A stretch of 64,000 nucleotides of DNA from Gordius sp. MW1 (GCA_964036665.1 OZ038526.1:24986001-25050000), one strand, 5' to 3'; shown: positions 43,942-55,903, numbered from the stretch's first letter. Translations and numbers: made by a program. The notes: generated by a model from the sequence alone, not told the origin.

Positions 43942-46212
43942 TGCCGGCTATTGTCTAAACAAAATCATTAAGCTCTGCAGAAAATGAATTGCCCAAATTA
44001 TTGTTAAAATACGGCCGACTTTATAAGTGAACTCACAATCTTAGCTTTCCCAAAGTAAGAGACGCGATAGACGGTTTTCAACGAAAGGGAACTCAACGGC
44101 TCTGCTCTGTAGGCAGCTAAGCAACAAGAATTTTATGCCCACAATAAAATATCCGACCGCAAATTTATTGTTGATCATCGTTCCTATATAATTAACTAAC
44201 TTTTTTTACTTATCTTAGTCATTTAAAAAAATTTGAAAATTAGCCTATTCTTCCAGTGTAACCTTTAGGTGACACCCCTTTATTTCCTGAACTAAGCCAT
44301 TTTTCCAGCATTTATCAATTGTTTAGTCACCTAGAGCATATTGAGATGCCCCAAAAAAAAATTTATATAAATTGGTTCTGCCGAACCATTAGTGGTACCT
44401 GTCGGGTTAAATAAAAAGGGACCTAAAGCAGATCCTTGATGTAATCCAATTTTAACCCGAAAAGATTTAGAACTGTCGTCCTAACGCAAGAGTTTGAGGC
44501 TTCATAAATATTTTTCATTAACCGTATAAATGCGTCAGGGATATTTTGTTTTCTCAGGCACCACCATATTAAATCGCGGGGGACCGTGTCATAAGCTTTC
44601 TCCAAGTCGATAAAGACCATATGTAGGTCTTTCCTCTTTTCACCATACTTGTCCATCATATGTATTAGTGCGAAGATTGGGTCGATTGTGGATTTGCCGG
44701 CCACAAATCCAAATTGATTAGCCGATATTTCCACCTCGTTTTCAGCCTTGTTACTAATATCCTTTCCATAAGCTTTAAGGAGTGGCAAGTTAGCTTGATA
44801 CCTCTGTAGCCACAGTCTTGAGTGTCTCCTTTGCCTTAAATAAGGGTACAATCGTGCTTGCTCTCCATTGATTAGGAATTCGCTCTACTACCAATATCTT
44901 GTTATAAGGTTCGTCATGGTGGTGACTCCTTCTTCACGACATCCGAGCAATGCTTCCATAGGTATTCCATCTGGGTCATTTGCTTTTCCTTTTTGCATCT
45001 TGTTCATTTGTGTCCTAACTTCATCCTCCTGAAAGAGTTCGACCATACTTATATTTGGCTCAATTTTGGGAAGGGAATCCTTATCATTTGCAATCATAGA
45101 CTAGATAGACTGCTTATCAACGCACATAATGTGTACCCTCTTTTCCGCCATCTTGAGAGGCACATTGTAAAGTGGGGATCATATAGAAATTTGTAATTTT
45201 CGCAAATCTAATAATTTTAAAAAGGTAAATGAAAAATATTGAATTGGGTAGATATCAAAAACAGCATTTTAAAATAAATATCATTTAAAAAATGCATAAA
45301 AATTAAAAATGTAATAAATGCGATTAAAGTTTGTTTAAAATATAGCGCCATCAATTTTAATTGCTATTTTGTATAATATTAATTTATTTACGTTTGTTTT
45401 AATTTATAAACTAGTGAGGAAGGTAAATTGACTGTTATAGGGCAAATTACATGGTTAAAATACACCAATTGCTCTCCTCAAAATGGAGGAAAATTTGACA
45501 CACAATTAACCATATGCAACGTCTGGCATGAGCAGCCTATCTAGTCTATGTTTGCAATATTCATAATGAACTACATAAAGTTAAAATAAGTTTATAACTT
45601 TTTTTCAAACTGGTGAGGTCAAATAATTTATACTCATTATATCTAATTATAATAAAGGTAGGTATATATGAAAATAACTTAATCACAAATTTAAATGTAA
45701 GTTTTCGTTAGCTTTGTATTTTTATATTATAAGTAAGTTTAATTCCTTTTTTTGTTACAATACCCCAAAATTTTAGTGCTTAATTCTTTCACAAATTTAT
45801 CTTTGTTAAACTATTTTAAATTTTTCTACATTAATTTTACAATATCAAATAGATTTAGCTTGGCTGAAAATGGTATTTATTTCTATATGTGTTTACATGA
45901 TTATTATTGATGTTCTTTTTATGAATATGTCAAAAAATAAAATAAAATTTTGCGAAATTTTTGATGAATTGGGCCGGGCGCGGAGTTCTTTTAAAAAATT
46001 TGAATGGGCTTGGGAGGGCTTGATGTTTTTCTAAACGGGTACGGACAGGCCTGAAAAATTTACGGACGGGCTCAACGGACCTAAAAAATTTTCGGACGGG
46101 CCTGAAGTTTAACAAAATTACGGGCGGGCTCGGACGGGCCTTGAAGTTTTAAAAACAAGTACGGGCAAGCCGACCTTCTAAAAACGGCCCGTTGCAGATC
46201 TCTAATATGAAT

Positions 46213-48600
46213 TGACTTGATAGTAAGAATCCTTCAATAACCGGGATTTGCTTGCTTCAGTAATTGCCAACATGACCTCTAAAATATATATATATAGGAT
46301 TTACTTATTATTTGATAAATATACCTGTTGTTGAGGTTTCCCTCAAGATGGCAGCTATAATGGGGTCCGAATGATTATAATATGAAAAATCAGCTGTTCT
46401 ACAGTCTATGGTATTATTAGACTATGGTTAAAAATTGTTTTTTATTAAGAAAGTTCATTTAGTTCTATAATGAAAGAATCAAGCAGGGGGCAAATATTGT
46501 TAATTTATAACAAACCCAAATGAATTGAGTTAAAAAAGCCGAAAATTTTGCCTTATAAATTAGCTATAAATTCCGCTAAAATAAAAAACTCAATGGGAAA
46601 AATTGCATAAAACTGTTCATCAACGCTGTTTCTTATAGATTTCATCTGAGTTGAAATGTTATCTGCGAGCTAAATCACCTGTTGAATGTCAAGATCATTT
46701 TTTACAATTGTCTGCATAGTAAGAATGTATAGTTGATAAGGTTCCGAAGATATCAAAGGGTAATCAAGTATTTTGGTTGCCAAAAAGAACTAGTGTTTCG
46801 ATCTCGTCTCGTCTCGGCCTAGAAACGGTCTCGTCTCGACGATAAATACTGACATGTTTCGACTTTTAAATTTTTTTTTATAATTTTAAATTTTTCCCTG
46901 ATTTATTTAAATTGATATATAAATATAAACTAAATTAAAAAATTTAATATGGCGAATTATTTTAGGTCATTTATATATTTGAACTAGCAGGAACCCTTAA
47001 TCAGTATTGACAAAAATGAGTTATGCCTTTAAAAAAATAAATTACAAGAGTTTTAGTCCTCTTTTATAACCTTCATCAATTCGGTTCATAAAAATTTAAG
47101 TTAATTGTATTGGTATAAAATCCTGAAAGATACATGTACATATTTTTATCAACACAAGTAATTAGTCACACAACGTAGGGTTGTCAAAACACCAATAAAG
47201 TTATCTAAGTTTCTATTATACTCCAATATTTAAAACGTTAGGTCCAATAAGTGTTAAAATTTAGAGCGTCATTAAAGACCTGCCTTGAAGGAGTAAACAA
47301 TAGTACTCGCCTCCAGCGCGCCCTTTATATCCCTATATTGGACATAATATGGGGTATTACACTATAATAGAGGCTTTGTGAATGTCAAATATTTGATATA
47401 AAATTAGATATGAGTAATTTTGTGAAAACCTCAAAACTCTTGTTTCTATTCCAGGAACTGTTGTATATGTGATTTTACCTGGAGTACATCTAAAAGGATC
47501 GCTAAAAGAAATTAAACAAAGGGTCGAAGAAAGCAAGTTGATTGGTTTTACAATCACATTGACCGGAAAAATTATCGTTAAAAGGAATTGGACAAAGATC
47601 TGATGAAAGAATGTTGATTAGTTTTACCATCAGAGGGTAAAAGTATAAACATGGAGAATTGGTTCAAAGAAAGACGTAATACATGGCGACAAGTATAGTT
47701 GTAAAGTTGCTGTTATGCTTCGACTTGGACGTAAATACATAGCTAGCATATGTGCTTGGACGCATAAGCTTTGTCATTGTGGTGTTCCACCCTTTCTCTT
47801 ATTTATAATTTTATTTAACGTTTTTTTATTATAACCCCTTGTACTCCTCCCGGTTGTTATCCACAAATTATATTCATTCACTTCCCACACATACGATCAA
47901 ATTTACTTTACGCGTAGTTAGGATGACTGATGAGTCATGATTGTTAATACGTCTACGATATAAATAGATTGTTAATATCTCTACGATATAAATTGATTGT
48001 TAATATCTCTACTATATAAATAGATCGTTGTTTTATTACCATCACAGATAGATTATTATATTACCTCGCTAATTAATTATTATTTTTTCGCGTAGTAGAA
48101 AAATTAAAGGTAGAAAATGTAACGTTAATAAAACAAAAAATTATAATAACTTTGCGCACGAATATAGAAATAAATAAATTAGTTTATGGGTACAATTTGA
48201 TAAAATAGAATTTACTTCAATATATCATTTAACCGCATATTATGGAAAATATATTAGTTATCAAGAGGGGTAAAATGCTTTGGGGGTTAAGTTGTAACAG
48301 CAAATACAAGCTCAAGCAGTAGGAATATTAGCTTGTTTACAACTTTAAATAAAAGTAGTTTTGTACGAGCAATTGCTGATAGCAAGTTGCTCATACATTT
48401 TGCTCAACGAATGTGTTAATTAATTATGTGACATATCGCAATTAATCTGCCCAGCAAATGAATTACTTATGTGTCTTATGTGACATATCGCCTATCCCCT
48501 CTTCCCTATCTCTCATAACATGAAACGTTTTTTTTTAATTGTTTATTTGAACGTAAGAACATTATAAAAACGAAGTGTTAAAATTCGAAAAATATAAAAG
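46213..48600. other. AT-rich intergenic DNA with repeat scraps
   Basis: No gene supportable. It holds a solo end of the 56350-type element at 46394-46430, a CTCGTCTCG-type hAT-like start at 46796 and a short tandem repeat at 47941. The minus frame at 47357-47557 has no recognisable family. Confidence 0.5.
47941..48024 (+). repeat. three tandem 28-bp units
   Basis: Unit TTGTTAATATCTCTACGATA plus TAAATAGA, repeated three times with few differences. Confidence 0.85.
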
Positions 48601-48619
48601 CGGGTATAAAAAAAATTTA

Positions 48620-50740
48620 TAATCAAAAAGCGTTGCATGTGTCATGTGGCCAGCTGTCGGCTGGGGATTTAAAATTATACTTTGCTATAAAAATACCAAT
48701 TTTCTGTTTAAGTAAAAAATTTGTGGAATTTTTAGAGGGCGGGCAGCGACGGCTGATATCTTTAAAAAGCTTGATGGCGGCAGGACCAAAAGTCCCAGAA
48801 CACGAGGCAACGATGGGGGTAAAGATATTAAAGGGTAGGAGTGCCTGGTATTTTACCGTTTTGAGGTGTTCGGCGAGGGTCAGAGCGTTGTAGTTCTTAG
48901 AAGGGCGAAAATGTCTATGCAGGTGAAATCCCATTTAAGGGGTAGACCATTTTGCCAAGGGATGAGGGTAGAGCCGTCTGGTCGCATCCTTCCCTCCAAC
49001 GAAGGGTCTGACGGCTCAACGGACTATTGGCTTTTTTAAAAGCGGCCTGGATAAGGCTATCCACCTTTTCGTGCCTTATATATTTAAATTTATTGTTAAG
49101 GCAGTGTGGGGGGTGCCTTGCATAAATGTCTATGTTCTGGGAGCAGTTGCGGCAGGAATATTCCTTTGAATAGGGAATTCCTAGTCTGAGGGCGATGGAG
49201 TATGCTAGCTCTGGGTCCTCCAACATCAATCCAGAAAGTGAGCTAGGATAAGCTTCTAGCCACTCGTGACCCGATCCATCAGAAACCAAAGATTTAAGGT
49301 TGAAGTGCTGGCGGGCGTCACAACTCGATCAGAGGGCGTACGAGGCCAGCATTTCAATCCTTTTGTCTTGAGGTTATGGGGAAGGAGGTGCCTGGATTGA
49401 CGCTGGCGGACCAGACATCTAGAGCTTGCACAAACGATGGATCCTCGCTTGTTGTGATTAATCGGTCGATCAAACCTTGGGCGGATTATACAAAGAGATA
49501 AAAGCTGCTAAAGAAATTGAGGTAGCTGGGCGTATGCCTAAGCCGCCAGCTTTAGTAGGTAATGAGGCTTGGAGCCACGAATAAGTGCTGAATTTGATAT
49601 TAAGGATGGCTTCTAGGGTGCTTTTCATGAAGCTATCGTGCTTTTTAGAATCTCGGGTAATAAAAAAGCTGATGATCGAAAGCAGTGTTGAATTTTTGAG
49701 ATATTAAAATAATTTATGATTATATAAAACGCATGATGTTTTGGGAGGGTTTTGGGAATTCCCGTCTTCGAGAAAAGAGTTGATAAGTGCCTATGTAAAA
49801 ACTCTATTAAGGCGATTTGCCCACCTATTGGAGAGCCTAGATGAGTTAAACTCTTCATTTCAACTTTTAAAAAAGGCGTAAAAATGGGAAATATGTCTGT
49901 ATCCGGGCACTGATATATCTCGCATTTGGAGATATTCAATTTCAGGTTTAGGATAACTTCAAAATTTAGGATTAGAAGAATGACCTTGGATATTTCTTCC
50001 GGAGGACCGCATAGGGTGGCATCGTCTAGGTACCAGACGTTTAATGATAAAGAGCATTGGTTTGAGAGAGTTCGGTTAAATTTTTTGATCCCTAGACAAA
50101 ACAAAGGTGGACCTAGAGGGTCACCCTGTTGAACACCTTCTGCCGATTCAATTAAAAAGTCCCCAAACTTTAGTTTTGATATGCAACTGTAACTTAAACT
50201 GATGTAATTTGCAAACTTTGGGAACTCATCAAAAAAGAATTAATTATCGTTTCTCGGCGAATATTATTGAATGCTGGCAAAGTCCAATTTAACCATGCAG
50301 TGATTGGAGGGAATTTGTTGAAGACTTATCCGCGCAGCGTGACTGGCAGCCTCACAGCCGCCTTTAACCCCAAACCCTAATTGATGAGGAATTAACTTGT
50401 CGCTTAAACTAGATTTGAATTTCTTACAAATGAGTTTTGATATGATACGTCGGTGCCAATAGCAATGGGTCTTACCGAATTATCAGGTTTTTTTTGATAG
50501 CGCTGAGTTTAGCGCCGAACAATATAGGGATTATTTCGGTAGGAATATTACCGTTGACAATTAAATTGCATAGGGACGTTATAGAGTTGAGTAATGCAGC
50601 GCTCACCTTTTAGAGGTTTATCAGGTCTTGTAGATAAACGGGGCGGAAACCGTCAAGGCCTGCTAGAGTCGATTGGAAAGGAATTGATGGCTTCCCGAAT
50701 GTCGGAAGAGTCTAGTTTTATGGAAGAGACTGTATGGAAG
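48620..50740 (-). pseudogene. non-LTR-type reverse transcriptase, decayed copy
   Basis: Reading minus from about 50740: a NGNIPTEIIPILFGAKLSAI block, RPIAIGT, KLIPHQLGFGVKGGCEAA, MVKLDFASIQ, the RT motif GVQQGDPLGPPLFCLGIKKF, then VWYLDDATLCGPPEE with the catalytic YLDD (49625-50104). Then follow AGGLGIRPA, GHEWLEAYPSSLSGLMLEDP (48915-49289) and NALTLAEHLKTVKYQALLPF (48623-48934). This is a widespread animal retroelement RT distinct from the RTE-like copies here. Several frameshifts and stops. It shares its C-terminal region with 10450-11185. Confidence 0.82.
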
Positions 50741-50819
50741 AGACTGAGTATTCTTATTTTAAAAAGTCCTCCTCTCTCCCCAATTTATTATTCGCTTAAC
50801 CCAAAAATGACCGAATATA

Positions 50820-51012
50820 GTGTTGGAATGGTGGAAAGTGAATGAGACACGCTTTCCCGCACTCAGCAAAATGGCTAAAGACTATTTAAGGCAGTCCACC
50901 ACTTCAATTCCGAGTGAACGAATGTTTTCCTCGGCAGGAAATATTGTTACAGCTAGATGAAATCGTTTGTCCTCCAATACGATTACCCAAATTATGTGTG
51001 TAAAGTCTTGGG
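50820..51012 (+). pseudogene. hAT transposase C-terminal dimerisation remnant
   Basis: VLEWWKVNETRFPALSKMAK, DYLRQSTTSIPSERMFSSAG and NIVTAR, then a stop and NRLSSNTITQIMCVKSW. The LEWW ... FP.LS..A..L ... SER.FS.AG .... R..L pattern is the hATC domain. One stop (TGA after TAR) and the lack of any upstream DDE region show it is a relic. Confidence 0.88.
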
Positions 51013-51189
51013 GAAATGTTAATTTAACATAATATTAGTTGTAATTTATGTGTCTATTGGGTGAAATTTAATAAAATAATAATGCTGATTTGGTGCCAAT
51101 ACTTTAATTTGAACTAAAAAAAGATATAAGACATCTAAATAAAATATTAGTAAATAAAATAACAATATTTTTGCAAGTTTTAAACAATA

Positions 51190-51850
51190 AATTTCAAAAT
51201 CTTTTGCCAAAAAAATAAATTCACACCTTTACTAAACCTATTAAATTGTAACCTGGCTTAAAAAACCATATTAAAAATTTCAAAAAATTTATTAGCATTT
51301 GGGTGAGACAGAATATTCAAAAATTTATATTTAAAACAATAAAACATATTTTTGGCATGTACAAAGGCGTAAATTTTGAAATCATTAAACAGATTTTAGC
51401 TATCTATATAGAATATTTTATAAAGCGAAATTTCCGACCTTTTATAAAACTTTGCATTGTGACCTGGACTAAAAATATTATTAAATATAAATCTAGAAAC
51501 AAAGTTATATTAAAAATGCCAAAAATACAATAAAACATAATTTCGCCCTTTATAAAAAATAAATTTTAAAAATCATTTTAGATATATATAATGAAAATCG
51601 AAAAAAAATTAGTTCGCACCTTTAATAAATTTATAACATTGACACCTTTTCTTAAAAACGATAAAATATAAAGTTAAACCATATTAAATTGTCAAAAAAA
51701 TTATTACCACCTGGGTGAGACAAAAAATTCAAAAATTTATAATTAAATAAATTTTTGGCATGTATAAAAAATAAATTTAATTATCATTAAACATATTTTA
51801 GCCATATATAAGGAAAATTGCAAAAATAAATTTGCCTTAGAAAATATAAA
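51190..51850 (+). repeat. degenerate tandem repeat, ~200-bp units
   Basis: Related blocks recur at about 51225, 51437 and 51619 (CACCTTTA, then a TTGTAACCTGG-like word). GGGTGAGACA followed by ATTCAAAAATTTATA occurs at 51300 and 51711. It is AT-rich and non-coding. The ORF at 51303-51533 is probably incidental. Confidence 0.65.
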
Positions 51851-52215
51851 TTCATAACAAACAGCCATTGACGTAGGGAGGGGGTGGATTTCCGGTTAGA
51901 ACCCCTCCCATGATTTTCAATTTATATAATTTTTACATTGTAGATTTATAAAAAAAATATTAGTTGGAATTTTACTTTTTGTATTTGATTATTTTTACCC
52001 GAATATAACTTTAAACTTTTAGGAGACAAAACCTTTTGATCCAAAAAAATAGTTACGAAAAAATTTGATCTTAAAAATTTTATAATCCCCCCCTTGAGGA
52101 AATCCTACTTACGCCTATTCAAATAGCCATAATTATTGTTGAATAACACAATGTACTAAAACAAAACACGTTTTATTTCATCGCACGCTTTAATTATCAC
52201 ATTATAATAGATGAG
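51851..52215. other. AT-rich stretch, nothing recognised
   Basis: G-run near 51875 and C-runs near 51905 and 52087. No gene or complete repeat could be supported. Confidence 0.45.
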
Positions 52216-52255
52216 ATGCTATGAGCAGTTTAGAGAAACTGCTTGCTCATAGCAT
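52216..52255. repeat. strong hairpin, 16-bp stem
   Basis: ATGCTATGAGCAGTTT pairs with AAACTGCT and CATAGCAT, which are separated by a 4-nt TGCT bulge. The loop is AGAG. Confidence 0.8.
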
Positions 52256-53639
52256 TTGCTCATATTAAATCGGTTAGTTAACTTATAATGCTGCTCAGGC
52301 ACACAGCTTTATACATGAGTTAGTTTTTGCTATTACCCCTTCGCCTCTTGAGCATTTTCATCTGATACATCAACAGCCTCATGAGTAGAGTAGGATACAC
52401 AGTGCTTGTGAGGGGGCAGAGCTCACAGTGAGCAACGCTCACTGGAGCAAATCAAAAAAACCAGGACGCAGACAAAGAAACAGACATTTGATATACAAAA
52501 ACATTTGTTATCCTGAGATGGAGAATGGTGTTTATTTTCTGATACAACATTTTAACAGATCCCCTATGCGACAAAATATTAATAAATCGAAATGATTGTT
52601 GGTTTATTCATGGAAATAGCCTCAAAACCTAATTATCGAGATTAGCATTGGCTTAATCTATCTGAACTTATCATTACTAATGATGTAATTGGCGCGCCAT
52701 GGGGTCTGCTAGAAAGTATTAAGGTGTGGATAAAATAGCCAAACCCACGTTATAGTCTCCTTTAGACATTCTATATGAGTGTGGTCCAAACCGACCACTA
52801 GTATATTCTTTTGTCATAGAGACTTGGATGCTCCATTAGATATATGCTTATGGGATGTTAGCCAGTTGTCATTGTCAACAACACTCTTTATGATGTGCTC
52901 TGCAGTCATGTATAAACAATCAAAGCTTCACATTGAGCTAGAAAATACGGCACGTGGTGGAGCGATAAAAATAACAGCGCTAATCCCATAGTAATTTTAT
53001 CTAAGATTTAGGACCATGTGGGAGGGAATCAGTGAAAAAATGGACCTTACAAAAAGCGCATCTCACAATACACTCTCATAATGGTGATGGTGCTAAGTCT
53101 GTTTACCCCTTTTGACAGCGCTGGTCTTTTATGACGCGTTCCAACACAACACTAGTCCCATATATTCAATCCATATTTTAAATAAAAAACACATTAAATA
53201 TTTCTAACTAAAGCTTATGCTTAAATATTTTAACGTGGTGCAAAATCGTACAGAATATTCAGTGGATTAAAGTTCCCCTACTAATTCTACCTTCATAAAG
53301 AAAAAAATGGAAAATGCTTGAGAATTTCAGAGTTGTACCCATAGACTAATGGGTTTATCATGAGTTCTTAACAAACTCCTGGTAGGCTCATGATTTACTC
53401 TAACGCTTTTGAAGGCAATGGTTTAGCAGGCTCAGAAGTCGCTGGGGGCTCAAGCGATTGTAGCCAAATTTATTAGCACCGATTCCAAATATCATTATAT
53501 CAGACAGGACGATGTGATTTTTGAAGATGCTAATAATATTTACTAATGTATCACAACTCATTTTAGGTCTGGATGTTTCTATTATATATGAATGCAAAGG
53601 ATATAAATATGCAATAAACATATTAAAAAAAGAGAAAAA
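52256..53639. other. intergenic, no supported gene
   Basis: A 70-codon frame at 52779-52991 has mixed composition (DLDAPLDICLWDVSQL) but no recognised family or supporting exons. I see nothing else to annotate. Confidence 0.45.
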
Positions 53640-54500
53640 ATTATTTTGCATAGTTTTTTATTCAAAGTGCAAAGTTTTTATTGCCATTTTCCAAGTTTTT
53701 TATTCAATTTGCCAAGTTTTGAATTAAATGTTAAGTTTTTTATTAAATGTTCAGATTTTTATTTATTTGCTCAGAGATTAATTATACTTGCCAAGTTTTT
53801 TTATGCAAAGTGGTTTTAATTAAAACGAGATAGGTGCGGGTATCGAGAGGTACGAGCTATTGAAGCTGCTAGTCAGACGTTCAATCCACTGAGCTATTAC
53901 ACCTCAAAATATTTTTGGTTATATCACTTATATATAGCAGCTATAACATTTTATTAGGTTTATATATATATTATTTTAATAAATGATTATTAAAGGCATC
54001 ATTTTGTTTGTTTTTAATATACTTTGATTTATGTACTTAATTTAGACAATTTTTATTATACAAATAGAGTAATAACTTACAACGATTATAAAAGCTCTCT
54101 AAGGTTTCCACAGATAAAAATAGTTTTTATAAATACGCGATTTAAATGAATAATTTATAACTATTATTAAAGCTCTCAAGCGTTTCCACAGCTCAATAAC
54201 ACTTCTGTGCAAAATGTAATATAGGCAAAATGTAATATAGGCAAGGGTTAGGGTTAGATTTAGTGATTTTAATAACAACTGAGCATATTTTGAAAAAAAA
54301 ACGAAATATTTTTTTGAAAAAAAAACTGAACATTATTTGAAAAATTACTGAACATTTGTTTACAAAAAAACTGAGCACTTTTTAATTAAAATCTGAGCAT
54401 AAAAAAACTGAACATTTTTAATTAAAAATCTGAGCAAGTTGAATTAAAAACTGAGCACAAACAACTGAGCATTATAGAATTTTTCACTATGCATTTAAAT
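53640..54500. mobile_element. element with inverted subterminal CTGAGCA arrays
   Basis: Left array (53650-53815): spaced TTTTTATT plus TGCTCAG or TGCCAAG units. Right array (54270-54490): AAAACTGAGCA or AAAACTGAACA units in opposite orientation. The AT-rich centre holds a tRNA-like sequence. It is built like the larger element at 7436-10400, including the CTGAGCA core. No protein. Confidence 0.5.
53831..53906 (-). pseudogene. tRNA-like sequence, degenerate
   Basis: The minus strand reads AGGTGTAATAGCTCAGTGGA, a good A box (TAGCTCAGTGG). The 3' end GCACCT pairs with AGGTGT. The B box is weak (CTCTCGATACC) and no proper anticodon stem forms, so it is not a working tRNA. It may be a pseudogene or the head of a SINE. 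Confidence 0.4.
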
Positions 54501-55903
54501 AACACCCTTAAAAAAACCGCTCCTGCTCATCTCGACTAAAACGCAGCTCAACTAAGATTAAAACGCAGCTCAACTAATCGTATTATAATTGGGTTAGGGT
54601 TAGGATATATTTAATATCTACATATGTTATATAATATAATATATGTGTATATGTTATATAAAGATATATATAATGACATAATATTAGCAGTTACTGAATG
54701 TTAAACATTCATTCATACTTTAAATATCTAAGATTGGTGTTTTAGGTGGGCTGAGTTTTAATTGAGTTGAGTACAATTCAAAAAAACCCAAGGCGACTCA
54801 TATTAAACAAGGTAAAATTATTACAATTTAGGCGGCTTGTGTAAATTACCCAATATTAAAAGTATTCCAATTATATTAATTATTAATCATGTTACATTCT
54901 AAATGTAAATCACAAAATCAAAAGTACACAACTAAAATTACTATATTATGAATTGGTAGATAAATTTTTAGCCGACTCGATAATAAAACTTCGTATCTAC
55001 TAGTTTTGAGGTCGATATTTTGGTCTCGATCTCGGCCAATTTTTCAAAGTCTAGTCTCGGTTTTCAAGACGAGATAGAGATTTTTCTCGAATTCATCGAA
55101 TCATTAAAAAAACTACCCCTTAATTATAAAATTTCTGCTTGGCAAGTGCACAAGTGAATTCGGTATTAGAGAAAAATGTTTTGAAAGCCTTTTGTAGAAA
55201 TTTAATTCAAAGTGAAAAAGGATATATAAAATTTTGAATAAGTGTCCTAGTTTATGCAACTATAAATACATTTAATTTGTTTAACAATATAGATATTAAT
55301 GGAAAAAGTTAAATTTTAACCATGGGGGGGGGGGGTAATTTACCACTCCATGGCTATACCACAGCTTTATCTAGATTTTTACAACTTCCATTAATCTTTA
55401 AGATTTCAATAAGTTTGCAACGAAAAGCATGGTCATTCTAGAATGTTTCCTACATTAGAGACTATTTGTTTATTTAAGACAATAATACAATTGCAAGTGC
55501 CTTTTATAACCTATAGTTTATTTCACAAATTCTACTTTAACATTTTTAAAAGAGTAAATAATATTAAGGCACAGAGAAATTAATTGCACTTGTTCCTTTA
55601 TGAATAATTTAAGTATATATCTCAAAGAAATTTTATGGAATCTTTTCTAAAATGATATTTACTATTTTTCTATTTATTAATCTTAATTGGTTTATTCTTT
55701 TAATAATTCATTTGTAAAAATAAATCTCATTTGAAATAATATTATACAAATTATCACTGCTTCAAATAATTTATTAAATAACATATTTTCAAATATACTA
55801 TATTTTGATATCCTGAATAAATAAGATACACAATATATATAAAAACATTATATACAATATTAAATGTCGATGGAATGAAGGAATGCTTCATGATAAGTAG
55901 AAA
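54501..55903. other. AT-rich intergenic, no gene
   Basis: Two short GGGTTAGGGTTA runs occur just before and in this stretch (54246 and 54592). A CTCG-rich hAT-like scrap lies near 55010-55090 and a G-run at 55324. AATAAA on the minus strand at 55770-55775 is a possible polyadenylation signal for the SVIP-like gene. Confidence 0.5.

Larger units (their letters stand above)
42037..44406. mobile_element. 2370-bp TIR element inserted in the LINE without TSD
   Basis: Ends CCCGACAGGTACCA and TGGTACCTGTCGGG are 14-bp perfect inverted repeats. Comparison with the uninterrupted LINE at 31205-31235 shows that its flanks join without duplicated or lost target bases apart from one A. No transposase frame was found. 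Its right ~860 bp is shared with 11384-12243. It holds a nested MITE at its left end and a degenerate GGGCGTAGCC MITE near its right. Confidence 0.75.
41197..45180 (-). mobile_element. RTE-like LINE, split by a 2.4-kb insertion
   Basis: Second copy of the 28990 family, reversed. The 3' (CTT)n end is at 41197. The C-terminal frame at 41346-41735 reads CDKKMPIWLKSKAYKS and NRLRWYGHILRRDTNDVNGK. After the insertion at 42037-44406, the RT continues as [37 protein letters not shown] (44423-44851) and the upstream segment at 44888-45097. The endonuclease is missing, so the copy is 5'-truncated somewhere near 45100-45180. Confidence 0.85.
36205..46204. mobile_element. 10,000-bp hAT-type element with perfect 8-bp TSD and nested insertions
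   Basis: Left end TAGAGGTCTGCACGG, right end CCGTTGCAGATCTCTA, flanked by identical ATATGAAT (36197-36204 and 46205-46212). CGGGCT-rich subterminal blocks match the 669-bp relative at 6567-7235. Inside lie a fold-back element, a Helitron, a tandem repeat and a LINE split by another element. Subtracting these leaves about 2 kb, so the original was a short non-autonomous copy. No hAT transposase was found within it. Confidence 0.85.

Noticed and set aside
48633..48893. Plus ORF of 86 codons
   Set aside because: Shadow of the minus-strand retroelement C-terminal frame (LTLAEHLKTVKYQALL).
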